From: Streptomyces alfalfae
GTDB lineage: Bacteria; Actinomycetota; Actinomycetes; Streptomycetales; Streptomycetaceae
DNA: 64,000 bases
Assembly (NCBI RefSeq): GCF_004127445.1
Contig: NZ_QEXM01000045.1
Coordinates: 1 to 64,000 of the forward strand
Direction: 5' to 3'
Both the position numbers and the translations under genes were made by a program. Below, piece by piece: positions 1 through 9,000 of the stretch; positions within the stretch are counted from its first letter, which is position 1; each line of letters opens with the position of its first letter. Below the pieces are notes generated by a model that saw only the letters and a list, made by a program, of their open reading frames with translations, searched no databases and was not told where the DNA came from.

Positions 1-6
1 CCCGCC

Positions 7-36
7 CCGTCCCCGGCCGGGGGCGGCCGGGGACGG
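7..36 (-). terminator. Rho-independent-type hairpin after the second binding protein
   Basis: A 10-bp perfect GC stem (9-18 with 25-34, extended by two more pairs to 7-36) closes a 6-nt loop. It lies about 50 bp past the stop codon of the leftward binding-protein gene, as expected for its terminator. There is no U-tract, which is usual in Streptomyces. Confidence 0.6.
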
Positions 37-87
37 AGGGGCCTTCAGGGACACAAGGACTCCTTGCGAACTGGGTGTGTGGGACCG

Positions 88-1350
88 CTACTTGGCTTCC
101 GCCGCAGCGGTCTCGGCCTTCTTCTGGAGGTCGCCGAGGACCTGCTTGGGGTCGTCGGAGACGGCCTTGCCGCCGGTCTTCTTCATCTCGGCGGAGACGA
201 CGTCCCAGGAGGTGTCGCCCAGCGGGTAGAACTTGGCCTTCGGCAGCACCTCGAAGAACGGCTCCAGGTCCTTGTGCTTGCCGTTGCCCTGCATCTGCTT
301 CAGGACGTCCTGCGTGACGGGCATGAGGTTGTACATCTCGTCGAACGCCAGCATCTTCTTGGAGTACGTGAAGTCCAGGAACTTCTTCACGGCCTCCTTC
401 TCGGCGCCGCCGTCCTTGAACGCCATCATCCAGTCGGCCACGCCGAGGGTGCTGTCGAGCGGGCCCGTCTTGCCGGGGATGGGGGCGACGCCGTAGTCGA
501 CCTTGCCGTCCTTGGCCATCTGGATCAGGCTCGGGTGGCCGTTGAGCATGCCGACCTTGCCCGCCGCGAAGTCCGCGAAGGCGGTCTTGCGGTCGGTGGA
601 GGCGGGGTTGGCGTAGGTGAGGCCGGGCTCGACCAGGTTCTTCTTCAGCCACTCGAAGGTCTCGACGTTCTCGGCGCTGTCGAGGGTGTACTTGCCACTC
701 TCGTCGGTGTAGCCGCCACCGTTGCCGAGCTCCCACATCAGCGTCTCGCCCTGGGTCTCCTCGGGGCCGAGGGGAAGGGCGTAGGGGGTGTCGGCGGCCT
801 TCTTGGCCTTGATCTTCTTCGCGGCCGCGGCCAGCTCGTCCCAGGTCTTCGGCGGGGTCTTCACCCCGGCCTTCTTCAGCACGTCCTTGTTGTAGAACAT
901 CACGCGGCTGGAGGAGACCCACGGGATGCCGTACTCGGTGCCGTCAACCTCGCCGGCCTTGGCGAAGGTCGGGATGAGGTTGTCGCGCGTCTCGGCGGAG
1001 AGCACCTCGTCGGCCTTGTAGAGCAGGTCGTCGGCGACCTTGTCGGCGTAGCCGCCGGTCTGGAGGAGGTCCGGCTCGTCACCCGCCTGGATCATGTTCT
1101 TGACGGACTTGTCGATGTCGTTCCAGTTGATGACCTGGACGTCGACCTTGTAGCCCTTGTTGGCCTTCTCGAATTCCTTCTTGACCTCGTTCCAGTACAC
1201 CTTGGAGGCGTTGGAGGCCTTGTCGCCGTAGTCGGCCGCGACGAGCTTGATCGTCTTGCCGTCGCCGTCGCCGCTGTCGCCGCCGCAGGCGGTGACACCG
1301 AGGGCCATGCAGAGCGTTGCCGCACCGGTGGCGATTATTCGATTCCTCAT
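88..1350 (-). CDS. Sugar ABC transporter substrate-binding lipoprotein (family 1)
   Basis: A 420-residue extracellular solute-binding protein that would capture a sugar outside the membrane and hand it to an ABC permease. It begins MRNRIIAT, has a hydrophobic stretch, then a lipobox VTAC with the lipid-modified Cys at residue 22 and a Gly/Asp/Ser-rich linker. The rest reads as a typical two-lobed binding protein (YADKV, YGIPWVSSSRVMFYNK, AFADFAAGKVGMLNGH). The start follows a GAAGGG ribosome-binding site; longer upstream frames lack a signal peptide at the right place. It lies 146 bp downstream of the NgcG-like permease gene and has its own dre-like site, so it may be expressed both with and apart from the importer. 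One permease pair with two binding proteins suggests alternative substrates. The substrate is inferred from the operator only. Confidence 0.9.
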   Translation of the reverse strand: MRNRIIATGAATLCMALGVTACGGDSGDGDGKTIKLVAADYGDKASNASKVYWNEVKKEFEKANKGYKVDVQVINWNDIDKSVKNMIQAGDEPDLLQTGGYADKVADDLLYKADEVLSAETRDNLIPTFAKAGEVDGTEYGIPWVSSSRVMFYNKDVLKKAGVKTPPKTWDELAAAAKKIKAKKAADTPYALPLGPEETQGETLMWELGNGGGYTDESGKYTLDSAENVETFEWLKKNLVEPGLTYANPASTDRKTAFADFAAGKVGMLNGHPSLIQMAKDGKVDYGVAPIPGKTGPLDSTLGVADWMMAFKDGGAEKEAVKKFLDFTYSKKMLAFDEMYNLMPVTQDVLKQMQGNGKHKDLEPFFEVLPKAKFYPLGDTSWDVVSAEMKKTGGKAVSDDPKQVLGDLQKKAETAAAEAK

Positions 1351-1446
1351 GCTGTTCAACCCTTCGACATCGGTGGCGACTTGAGCGCACACAACCGCGC
1401 TCTGCGGCGCCGTCGCGCCGACACTACTCACGTCACCATTCGCCAC

Positions 1447-1462
1447 ACAGGCCTAGACCACT
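1447..1462 (-). promoter_or_regulatory. dre-like site (DasR operator) upstream of the second binding protein
   Basis: On the minus strand this reads AGTGGTCTAGGCCTGT, matching 14 of 16 positions of the DasR-responsive element consensus as I recall it (A[GC]TGGTCTAGACCA[GC]T). It sits about 97 bp upstream of the start of the binding-protein gene, in the gap after the permease stop codon. DasR is the GntR-family regulator of N-acetylglucosamine and chitin use in Streptomyces. Binding is not shown. Confidence 0.72.
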
Positions 1463-1496
1463 ATCGTGGCCAAGCTGAAATCACCTGGTGGCACGC

Positions 1497-2393
1497 TCAC
1501 TTGAGGGCGCCGGCCGTGAGGCCGGCCTGCACCTGGCGCTGGAAGACCGCGTACACGACGAGCACCGGCAGCATGGCGATCGTCAGGCCCGCGAAGAGGG
1601 CGCCCCAGTCGCCTCGGTAGCCCTGCGAGACCGCGAGCGAGGCGAGCCCCTGGGGCAGCACGTAGTTCTGCTCCTCCTCGTTGTTGAGCAGCAGCGGAAG
1701 CAGGTACTGGTTCCACTGGCCGAGGAAGTTGAAGATGCCGATGCTGACCAGGCCCGGCTTGGCCATCGGCAGCATGATCTGGAAGAACGTCCGGGTGTGC
1801 GACGCCCCGTCGACCATCGCCGCCTCCTGCACGCCGGTCGGCAGCGTGCGGAAGAAGGAGGTCAGGAAGAAGGTGGTGAAGGGCAGCGAGTACGCGATGT
1901 ACGCGATCATCAGGCCCGGCCGGGTGTCGAGGAGCCCGAAGTTCTCCATGACGGCGAAGAGCGGCACCAGGGCGAGGATGACGGGGAACATCATGCCGCC
2001 CGCGAACAGCATGAAGACGAGGCGGTTGCCGGGGAAGGTGAAGCGGGCGATCACATAGGCCGCCATCGAGCCGAGCAGCATCGTGCCGGTCAGCGAACCC
2101 GCCAGAATGATGAGGGAGTTGACGGTGTAGCGGCCGATGCTGGCCTTGTTCCAGGCGTTGCCGAAGTTCTCCCAGTGGAAGGAGGAGGGCCAGCCCATCG
2201 GATCGCTGAGGATCTCCGCCGAGGGGCGGAACGCGGTCAGCGCGACCCAGATCAGCGGCCCGGCGGCGAGGACGACCCACAGGACGAGGAAGGCGTGCGA
2301 GAAGACGTTGAGCGTGCCGCCCGACTCCTTCAGCTGCCCGCGGGGCTTCTCGGTGGCCTCGGGGCGGGGCGCGGCGGCGGTGGTCGTGGTCAT
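1497..2393 (-). CDS. Carbohydrate ABC transporter permease, MalG/NgcG type
   Basis: A 298-residue inner-membrane permease subunit of the CUT1 class. Six hydrophobic segments can be read from about residue 31 to 290, and the EAA loop that docks the ATPase starts at residue 190 (EAAMVDGASHTRTFFQIMLP). The start has a GGGAG site 8 bp upstream and lies 20 bp after the stop of the MalF-type partner, so the two are one operon. No ATPase gene is nearby; Streptomyces CUT1 importers usually share the unlinked ATPase MsiK. Placement after an NgcE-like binding protein and an NgcF-like permease suggests NgcG, the N-acetylglucosamine/chitobiose permease. That assignment rests on context and the dre sites. 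Confidence 0.9.
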   Translation of the reverse strand: MTTTTAAAPRPEATEKPRGQLKESGGTLNVFSHAFLVLWVVLAAGPLIWVALTAFRPSAEILSDPMGWPSSFHWENFGNAWNKASIGRYTVNSLIILAGSLTGTMLLGSMAAYVIARFTFPGNRLVFMLFAGGMMFPVILALVPLFAVMENFGLLDTRPGLMIAYIAYSLPFTTFFLTSFFRTLPTGVQEAAMVDGASHTRTFFQIMLPMAKPGLVSIGIFNFLGQWNQYLLPLLLNNEEEQNYVLPQGLASLAVSQGYRGDWGALFAGLTIAMLPVLVVYAVFQRQVQAGLTAGALK

Positions 2394-2413
2394 GGTCAGT
2401 GGCTCCCGCGGTC

Positions 2414-3463
2414 TCAGTATTCGATCCGGTCGCGGTTCCCGGCCCGCATGACGATCAGCGAGAACGCCATGCTCAGGACGAGGAGGACGACACCGATGGA
2501 CGTGGCGTAGCCGTACTGGCCGTCACGGAACCGTTCGTAGAGGAAGACCGGAGTCACCTTCAGGACGTGCGGGGGCACCATCACCAGGCAGATCGCGAAG
2601 GTGTCGAGCGCCTGGATGCCCATGTAGATCCAGCCGGTGCGCACGGTGTCCCAGATCAGCGGGAGCGTGACGCTGAAGAAGGTGCGGGTGCGGCCCGCCC
2701 CGTCGAGCAGCGCGGCCTCGTAGATGTCGCTCGGGATCGCCCCCATCGCCGCGGAGAACAGCACCACGTAGAAGCCGATGAAGCTCCAGCTGATGACGGT
2801 GAGCAGGGAGATGACGCCGAGGGTGCTGTCCCCGCCCAGCCAGGCGGGCCCCGTGACGCCCACCTTGTCCAGGCCGCCGTTGATCAGGCCGCTGTTGGTG
2901 TTGAAGACGCGCCCCCACACCACGGCGATGATGGCGACGGAGAGCACCTGCGGGAAGAAGTAGACGACCTTGTAGAAGGACGAGCCCGCGACGCCCGCGA
3001 TGGCCTGCCCCCTGCGGTGCCGCCCGCCCGAGGTGATCATGTAGGCGAAGAACATGCCGAGTACGAGGGTGATGACCGGGGCGATGACGAGCAGGAGGGC
3101 GCTGACCTGAAGGGAGTCCCAGAAGCGGTCGTCGTTCCACATCTTCTGGTAGTTGTCGAACCCGACGAAGTTCGCGACGGGCCCGCCGGACCAGTCGGTG
3201 AACGAGTAGTAGATCGCCTGGAGGAAGGGCGAGACGACGAACAGCGCGTAGAACGCCAGCGGCACGGCCAGGAAGCCCACGATGAAGCGGTACTTGTCGA
3301 GCGTGCGGTAGCGCCGGTCGTAGCGGACCCGTGCGGGGGTGAAGCGGGGCGGCAGCAGGATCGCGGCGAGGAACAGCAGCCGGCCGGGTGCGCCCGGCGC
3401 GGGTCCTCGGTCCGCCCGCCCCTTCGAAGATGGGGTCTTGCCCACCTGGGTGTCGGTCTTCAT
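2414..3463 (-). CDS. Sugar ABC transporter permease, MalF/NgcF type
   Basis: A 349-residue CUT1 permease subunit, partner of the MalG-type protein encoded just downstream. A polar N-terminus of about 60 residues precedes the first membrane segment (YRFIVGFLAVPLAFYALFVV, about 58-77). The EAA docking loop starts at residue 249 (EAALLDGAGRTRTFFSVTLP). It begins 35 bp after the stop of the NgcE-like gene. The N-terminal 30 residues are low-complexity, so an internal start is possible, but none has a better ribosome-binding site. Confidence 0.9.
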   Translation of the reverse strand: MKTDTQVGKTPSSKGRADRGPAPGAPGRLLFLAAILLPPRFTPARVRYDRRYRTLDKYRFIVGFLAVPLAFYALFVVSPFLQAIYYSFTDWSGGPVANFVGFDNYQKMWNDDRFWDSLQVSALLLVIAPVITLVLGMFFAYMITSGGRHRRGQAIAGVAGSSFYKVVYFFPQVLSVAIIAVVWGRVFNTNSGLINGGLDKVGVTGPAWLGGDSTLGVISLLTVISWSFIGFYVVLFSAAMGAIPSDIYEAALLDGAGRTRTFFSVTLPLIWDTVRTGWIYMGIQALDTFAICLVMVPPHVLKVTPVFLYERFRDGQYGYATSIGVVLLVLSMAFSLIVMRAGNRDRIEY

Positions 3464-3498
3464 GCTGCTCAGCCCCGCTCGCTCCGCCTCCTCGCCCG

Positions 3499-4932
3499 TC
3501 AGGCCTTCTTGACCTTGCTGATGTCGGGGTCCTTCAGGATTCGCTCGGACGCCTTCTGCATGATGTCCATGGCCTGCTTGGGGCCGATCTGGCCCTGCAT
3601 GAACGTGTGCACCATGTTGTTGAAGTCCTCGCGGAACAGCTCGTTGTACCAGTCCATGAAGTGCGGGATGACGATGTTGTCACCGGCCGCCTTGATGGCC
3701 GCCTGGGCGCTCGCCGTGCCCGACGGCAGGTCCTCGCCGTCGATGGCGCCCTTCACCACGGGCATCGAGCCGACCTCCTTGAAGAGGTTCACGGCGGCCT
3801 TCTTGCTGTACATCATCCGCAGCCACTCCAGGCCGCCCTGTCGGTTCTCGGCCTTGGCGGGGACGATGAACGGCTCACCGGCCGGGGCGTAGAGCGTGCC
3901 GAAGGGCATCTTGTCGCCGGAGTCGAGCGAGGGGGTCGCCCCCACCGTCATGGCGAAGTCCTTGGGCGTGGTGTCCTTGGCCTCGTTCTCCACCCAGGAG
4001 CCGTTCGGCACGAAGACGCACTTGCCCTCCTTCGTCCAGGCGGTCTGCATCTCGGTGTGCGCCTGGTTGCCGTCGAAGCCGGTGAGCACGTACTTCTTGG
4101 CGACCAGTTCCTCCCAGGCCTCGAAGACGTCCTTGACGGCGTCGTGCTTCCAGGCGTTCGGCTCCAGGTAGTCCATGGCCTCGGTGACGTCGCGGCCGCC
4201 GCGCTGGGCGAACATCGCGTACATGCTGAAGAACATGTAGCGGGGGTGGCCGCCGGGGTAGCTCCAGCCGTGGATGCCCTTGGCCTTGGCCTTCTTGCAG
4301 ACGGCGAGCATCTCGTCCCAGGTCTTGGGGTACGCGGAGTCGAGGCCGTCCTCCAGGAGCTTCTTGGAGTACCAGTTGCCGTACACCGTCAGGGCGATGT
4401 TGAGCTGGTAGCACTCCTTGCCGCCGAAGCGGCCCATCTGCTCGACGACCGGCACCAGGGTCTCGCGGACCGTGACGTCCGGGTCGTCCCAGGAGGGCGC
4501 GTCGAGGACCTCGCCGAGGTCGGCGACCTGCTTGTTGTGGACCAGCTTGCCGATGTTCATCTGCTCGGCGCCGGAGTTGTTGACGACGTCCGACGTGGGC
4601 TTGCCGCGGACGATCTTCGGCTGCACCTGGGTGGCGATCTTCTCCGTGGCCTTCTGGTCCGGCTTCGCCTTGGGGTACTTGTCGGCGTACATGTCGGTGA
4701 CGAACTGCGCGTACTTGTCGCCGTAACCGCCGTTGAAGATGTAGACGGTCAGCCCCGCGTCCTCTTTCACGCCGAGCGGGTTCTTCTTGGTCTTCTTGCC
4801 CTTCTCGGCCTTGTTCTCCGAGCCGCCGCCGCTCGCGCAGGAGCTGAGCGCCCCGACGGCCGGCACCGCGAGCAGACCTGCGGCCGCCGCCCGCTTCATG
4901 ACATCACGACGGTTGACGCTGGTGGCTCCCAT
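3499..4932 (-). CDS. ngcE: NgcE-like substrate-binding lipoprotein
   Basis: A 477-residue solute-binding protein and first gene of the importer operon. The N-terminus MGATSVNRRDVMKRAAAAG has the twin-arginine look of a Tat signal and is followed by a lipobox LSSC, then a Gly/Ser/Lys linker. The body (LTVYIFNGGYGDKYAQF, a YPKTWDEM hinge, GWSYPGGHPRYMFFSMY) matches my memory of the N-acetylglucosamine/diacetylchitobiose-binding protein NgcE. The start was chosen at this ATG because it gives the signal sequence directly and has GAGGG 9 bp upstream; the open frame runs further upstream but without a signal. A dre-like site overlaps its putative promoter. The gene symbol is likely but not proven. 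Confidence 0.85.
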   Translation of the reverse strand: MGATSVNRRDVMKRAAAAGLLAVPAVGALSSCASGGGSENKAEKGKKTKKNPLGVKEDAGLTVYIFNGGYGDKYAQFVTDMYADKYPKAKPDQKATEKIATQVQPKIVRGKPTSDVVNNSGAEQMNIGKLVHNKQVADLGEVLDAPSWDDPDVTVRETLVPVVEQMGRFGGKECYQLNIALTVYGNWYSKKLLEDGLDSAYPKTWDEMLAVCKKAKAKGIHGWSYPGGHPRYMFFSMYAMFAQRGGRDVTEAMDYLEPNAWKHDAVKDVFEAWEELVAKKYVLTGFDGNQAHTEMQTAWTKEGKCVFVPNGSWVENEAKDTTPKDFAMTVGATPSLDSGDKMPFGTLYAPAGEPFIVPAKAENRQGGLEWLRMMYSKKAAVNLFKEVGSMPVVKGAIDGEDLPSGTASAQAAIKAAGDNIVIPHFMDWYNELFREDFNNMVHTFMQGQIGPKQAMDIMQKASERILKDPDISKVKKA

Positions 4933-5008
4933 GCTCAAGCCCTCGCCTTCTCCAGGACTCAGGCGGTGCACCGGACCCTCCCCGGCACCGCGGTGGTGTG
5001 GGACGCCG

Positions 5009-5041
5009 ACAGGTATAGTCCACTCCCGCTCGACTGAGCAA
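5009..5041 (-). promoter_or_regulatory. Promoter with overlapping dre-like site for the ngcEFG-type operon
   Basis: On the minus strand, TTGCTC (5036-5041) and TATACC (5012-5017) are 18 bp apart and could serve as -35 and -10. The -10 lies inside AGTGGACTATACCTGT (5009-5024), a 13 of 16 match to the DasR operator consensus I recall. A repressor there would block RNA polymerase. The start codon is 77 bp downstream. Confidence 0.65.
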
Positions 5042-5170
5042 GATCGAATACACGTTTGCTCCGCAGGTTTTCCGAGTTGAGACCTGCGACGTTTCCCTGG
5101 TCGAACCTCTCGCACATGGCCCGTGGAACGCGTGGACTTTCGCGCCGGTTTCCATGGACTTTCCCTCACA

Positions 5171-5800
5171 TCACCCGAGTGGCCGGGCCGTCCGCGGGCC
5201 ACGCGGGGCCCGACGCGCGCTTCGGGTCATGGCGCCGGCGGCCCGGGACGCCCGCTCTCCGCGAGCTCCCGCACCGCCCCGCTCCAGCCGTGTCCGCCGC
5301 GCCTCCGGCATCGTGGCCCGGAGCAGCGGGAGCAGCACGAGGGAGCGGGCGGCCCGGTCGAGCGCGTCGAACGCCGCGCGCGCCACCCGGTCCGCGGCGA
5401 GCGCCGCGGCTAGGTCGCCGGGGACGACGGCCGTCGCCTGGGAGGCGCACGCGCGGTCCCGGGCGGCCGTCCTCCCGGGCCCGCCGGACTCGGCAGGGCC
5501 GGGTTCCCGCATCCGGACCGCCGCCGCCAGCGCGGCGACCTTCTCGACGTCGACCCGCGACCACCGGCTCCTCGGCCGCCGCGGCCCGTGCCCCTGCGGG
5601 CAGTGCCGGTCGTCCAGGCCGCGACGCCGTCCGGAGATCCAGCCCCGGCACAGCCCGACGTCGACCGGCTCACCGTCCGTGGCCGACGCGATCCCCGACG
5701 CCTTCCCGGCGCCCCTGCCCCACACGCCCTCGCGACGGGCGTGGTGCTCGGCCGGCCGGTCCTCGAAGGCCGCCGCGTCCGCGAACGCGACGACTTCCAC
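5171..5800 (-). pseudogene. Eroded YdeI/OmdA-family gene
   Basis: A minus-strand frame of about 209 codons, close to the family's usual 190-200, begins at a GTG (about 5800) 9 bp after AGGGAAGAG. It keeps recognisable YdeI/OmpD-associated family blocks: VEVVAFADAAAFED, HHARREGVW, DVGLCRGWISG, RPRSRWSRVDVEKVAAL, RMREPG, SQATAVVPGDLAAALAAD. Between these, normally conserved residues are lost: a usual FETWLAEHH reads FEDRPAEHH, and a usual YYLQKYVPRRP reads HCPQGHGPRRP. One segment (about AESGGPGRTAARDRACAS) fits the family better in another frame, suggesting paired small indels. Most changes look like T-to-C or A-to-G transitions. It may still be translated, but I read it as a decaying copy. 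Confidence 0.6.
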
Positions 5801-6003
5801 CCCGTCGAACTCTTCCCTGCGGCCCGGCCAGGCCGCTCCCGGACACGAAGTCGAGGACCCGGGACGGCGTAGCCGAGCACCGCGCGCCCCGCGGGAACGG
5901 AGCAGAGGAACGACGGCGGTCTCACCCTCGGCACTTGAGTTGCCGTCAACCACCTTGACACCTCTCCCCCCTTCACTCCCTACTAGACCTTGCGTAGCGA
6001 TCG

Positions 6004-6033
6004 TGACAACGTTGTCCAACCCGCAAGGAGGGG
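6004..6033 (+). promoter_or_regulatory. LacI-type operator and ribosome-binding site of the mannosidase gene
   Basis: GACAACGTTGTC (6005-6016) is a perfect 12-bp palindrome with a central CG, the form bound by LacI/GalR-family repressors. It lies 25 bp before the ATG, downstream of a possible TTGACA element near 5957. AAGGAGGGG at 6025-6033 is a strong ribosome-binding site and fixes the start at 6041. The cognate regulator is not encoded in this window. Confidence 0.6.
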
Positions 6034-6040
6034 CTCGGGG

Positions 6041-9000
6041 ATGCCGCACCAGGCTCGCAGACCTCGATTCAGACACCAGCGTCCGGGGATTCCCGGGGCG
6101 CGCTCGGCAGCGGCCATCGGCACGCTGGCGCTGGCGCTCGTCGTGGCGGCGCAGGGGGCCGCCGTCGCCGGGCCCGAGAAACCACCCCGTACGGAAGCCG
6201 AGTTCGCCTCCTCCTTCGAAGAGGGCGAGGCGGTTCCGGACTGGCTGAACACCGTGGAGACCGGCGCCGACGGCAAGAAGAAGGCCGCCGGCGTCAACGG
6301 CGAGTTCAGCGCGGGACTGCCCGGCAGCGTCATGAACCACGTCACCGAAGTCCGGGCCAGCGGCGAGAACGCCGGCTCCGGCGAGGTGGCGGAGAACCTC
6401 ATCGACGGCGAAGCGACGAGCAAATGGCTGACGTTCGACAAGGCCGGCTGGGTCGAGTTCGACCTGGACGAGCCCGCCAAGGCCGTGACGTACGCGCTGA
6501 CGTCGGCCAACGACCACGCCGAGCGTGACCCCAAGGACTGGACCCTGAAGGGTTCCACCGACGGCGAGGACTGGAAGGTCCTCGACGAGCGCCAGGGCGA
6601 GGCGTTCGACGGCCGCCACAAGACGAAGAAGTACGACTTCGACAACGCGACGGCCTACTCCCACTTCCGGCTGGAGGTGACCAGGAACAACGGCGCGTCC
6701 GACGCCCTCCAGCTCGCCGACGTCCAGCTCTCCGTGGGCGGCTCCGAGGCTCCCGCCCCCGAGGACATGCTGAGCCTGGTGGACCGGGGCCCCAGCGGCT
6801 CCCCCACCGCCAAGGCGCGCGCCGGCTTCACCGGCAAGCACGCGCTGCGCTATGCGGGCAGCCACAAGGCGGACGGCCGCGGCTACTCGTACAACAAGGT
6901 CTTCGACGTGAACGTCCCCGTGAAGCGGGACACCCGGCTGGCGTACCGCGTCTTCCCCTCGATGGCCGAGGGCGACCTGGACTACGCCGCCACGAACGTG
7001 GCCGTGGACCTGGCCTTCACCGACGGCACCTACCTGAGCGACCTCAAGGCCGTCGACCAGCACGGCTTCGCGCTGACCCCGCGGGGCCAGGGCGCCGCCA
7101 AGGTGCTCTACGTCAACCAGTGGAACGATGTCGCCTCCCGCATCGGCGACGTCGCGCGCGGCAAGACGGTCGACCGCGTCCTGATCGCGTACGACGCCCC
7201 GAAGGGCCCCGCCAAGTTCCGCGGCTGGCTCGACGACGTGTCGCTCAAGCAGGTCGCGCCCACCGAGCCGAAGGCGCACCCCGCCGACTACGCCGACACC
7301 CGGCGCGGCACCAACTCCAGCGGCGGCTTCTCCCGCGGCAACAACATCCCGGCCACGGCGGTCCCGCACGGCTTCAACTTCTGGACGCCGGTCACCAACG
7401 CGGGCTCGCTGAGCTGGCTGTACGACTACGCGCGCGGCAACAACGACGACAACCTGCCGACGATGCAGGCGTTCAGCGCGAGCCACGAGCCGAGCCCGTG
7501 GATGGGCGACCGGCAGACGTTCCAGCTGATGCCCTCGGTCGACAAGGACACGCCGAACGCTTCGCGCACCAAGCGGGCTCTGCCCTTCCGCCACGAGAAG
7601 GAGACGGCGCGCCCGCACTACTACGGCGTGACGTTCGAGAACGGCCTGAAGGCCGAGATGGCGCCGACCGACCACGCGGCGATGATGAGGTTCACCTACC
7701 CCGGTGACGACGCGAGCGTGATCTTCGACAACGTCAACGACAAGGGCGGCCTCACCCTCGACAAGGAGAAGGGCGTCGTCACGGGCTACTCGGACGTGAA
7801 GTCCGGCCTGTCGACCGGCGCCACCCGCCTCTTCGTCTACGGCGTCTTCGACACCCCGGCCACGGCGGGCGGCAAACTGGAGGGTGGCGGTGGCGGCGAC
7901 GTCACGGGCTACCTCCGCTTCGCGCCCGGCAAGGACCGCACGGTCACCCTGCGCCTGGCCACGTCCCTGATCAGCGTGGACCAGGCGAAGGACAACCTGG
8001 CCCAGGAGATACCCGCGGGCACCTCCTTCGAGCGGGTCAAGGACCGCGCGCAGAAGGCGTGGGACCGCATCCTCGGCAAGGTGGAGGTGGAGGGCGCGAG
8101 CGAGGGCCGGCGCACGACGCTGTACTCCTCCCTGTACCGCCTCTACCTCTACCCCAACTCCGGCTTCGAGAAGGTCAGGAGCGCCAAGGGCAGGGCGAAG
8201 CACCAGTACGCCTCGCCGTTCTCCCCCGCGACCGGCGAGAACACCCCGACCCGCACCGGCGCGAAGATCGTCGACGGCAAGCCGTACGTGAACAACGGCT
8301 TCTGGGACACCTACCGGACGACCTGGCCCGCGTACAGCCTGCTCTCCCCCAAGAAGGCGGGTGAGCTGGTCGACGGCTTCGTGCAGCACTACAAGGACGG
8401 CGGCTGGACCTCGCGCTGGTCGTCGCCGGGCGCCGCCGACCTGATGACGGGCACGTCGTCCGACGTGGCCTTCGCCGACGCGTACACCAAGGGCGTGAAG
8501 TTCGACGCGGAGGCCGCCTACGACGCGGCGCTGAAGAACGCGACGGTGGTGCCGCCCACGTCGGGCGTCGGCCGCAAGGGCATGAAGACCTCGCCGTTCC
8601 TCGGCTACACGCCCAGCGAGACCCACGAGGGCCTGTCCTGGGCCCTTGAGGGGTACCTCAACGACTACGGCATCGCGAAGATGGGCGCCGCCCTCTACAA
8701 GAAGACGGGCAAGAAGCACTACAAGGAGGAGTCGGAGTACTTCCTCGACCGCGCCCGCGACTACGTGAACCTCTTCGACGCGAAGGCGGCGGGAGCGGGC
8801 ACCGCGCCCGGCTTCTTCCAGGGCAAGGACACCAAGGGCGTCTGGCGCGTCGACTCGGAGAAGTTCGACCCGCGCGTGTGGGGCCACGACTACACCGAGA
8901 CCAACGCCTGGGGCTACGCCTTCACGGCCCCGCAGGACTCGCGCGGCCTGGCCAACCTGTACGGCGGCCGCAAGGGCCTGGCCGACAAGCTCGACACGTA

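Noticed and set aside
241..250. Mobile element or tRNA-flanked insertion anywhere in the window
   Set aside because: No transposase or integrase reading, no terminal inverted repeats and no tRNA T-loop motif were found, including around the DUF262 operon.
5056..6248. Plus-strand open frames across the 5-6 kb gap
   Set aside because: Arg/Pro/Ala-rich translations, no ribosome-binding site, and antisense to the YdeI-like remnant.
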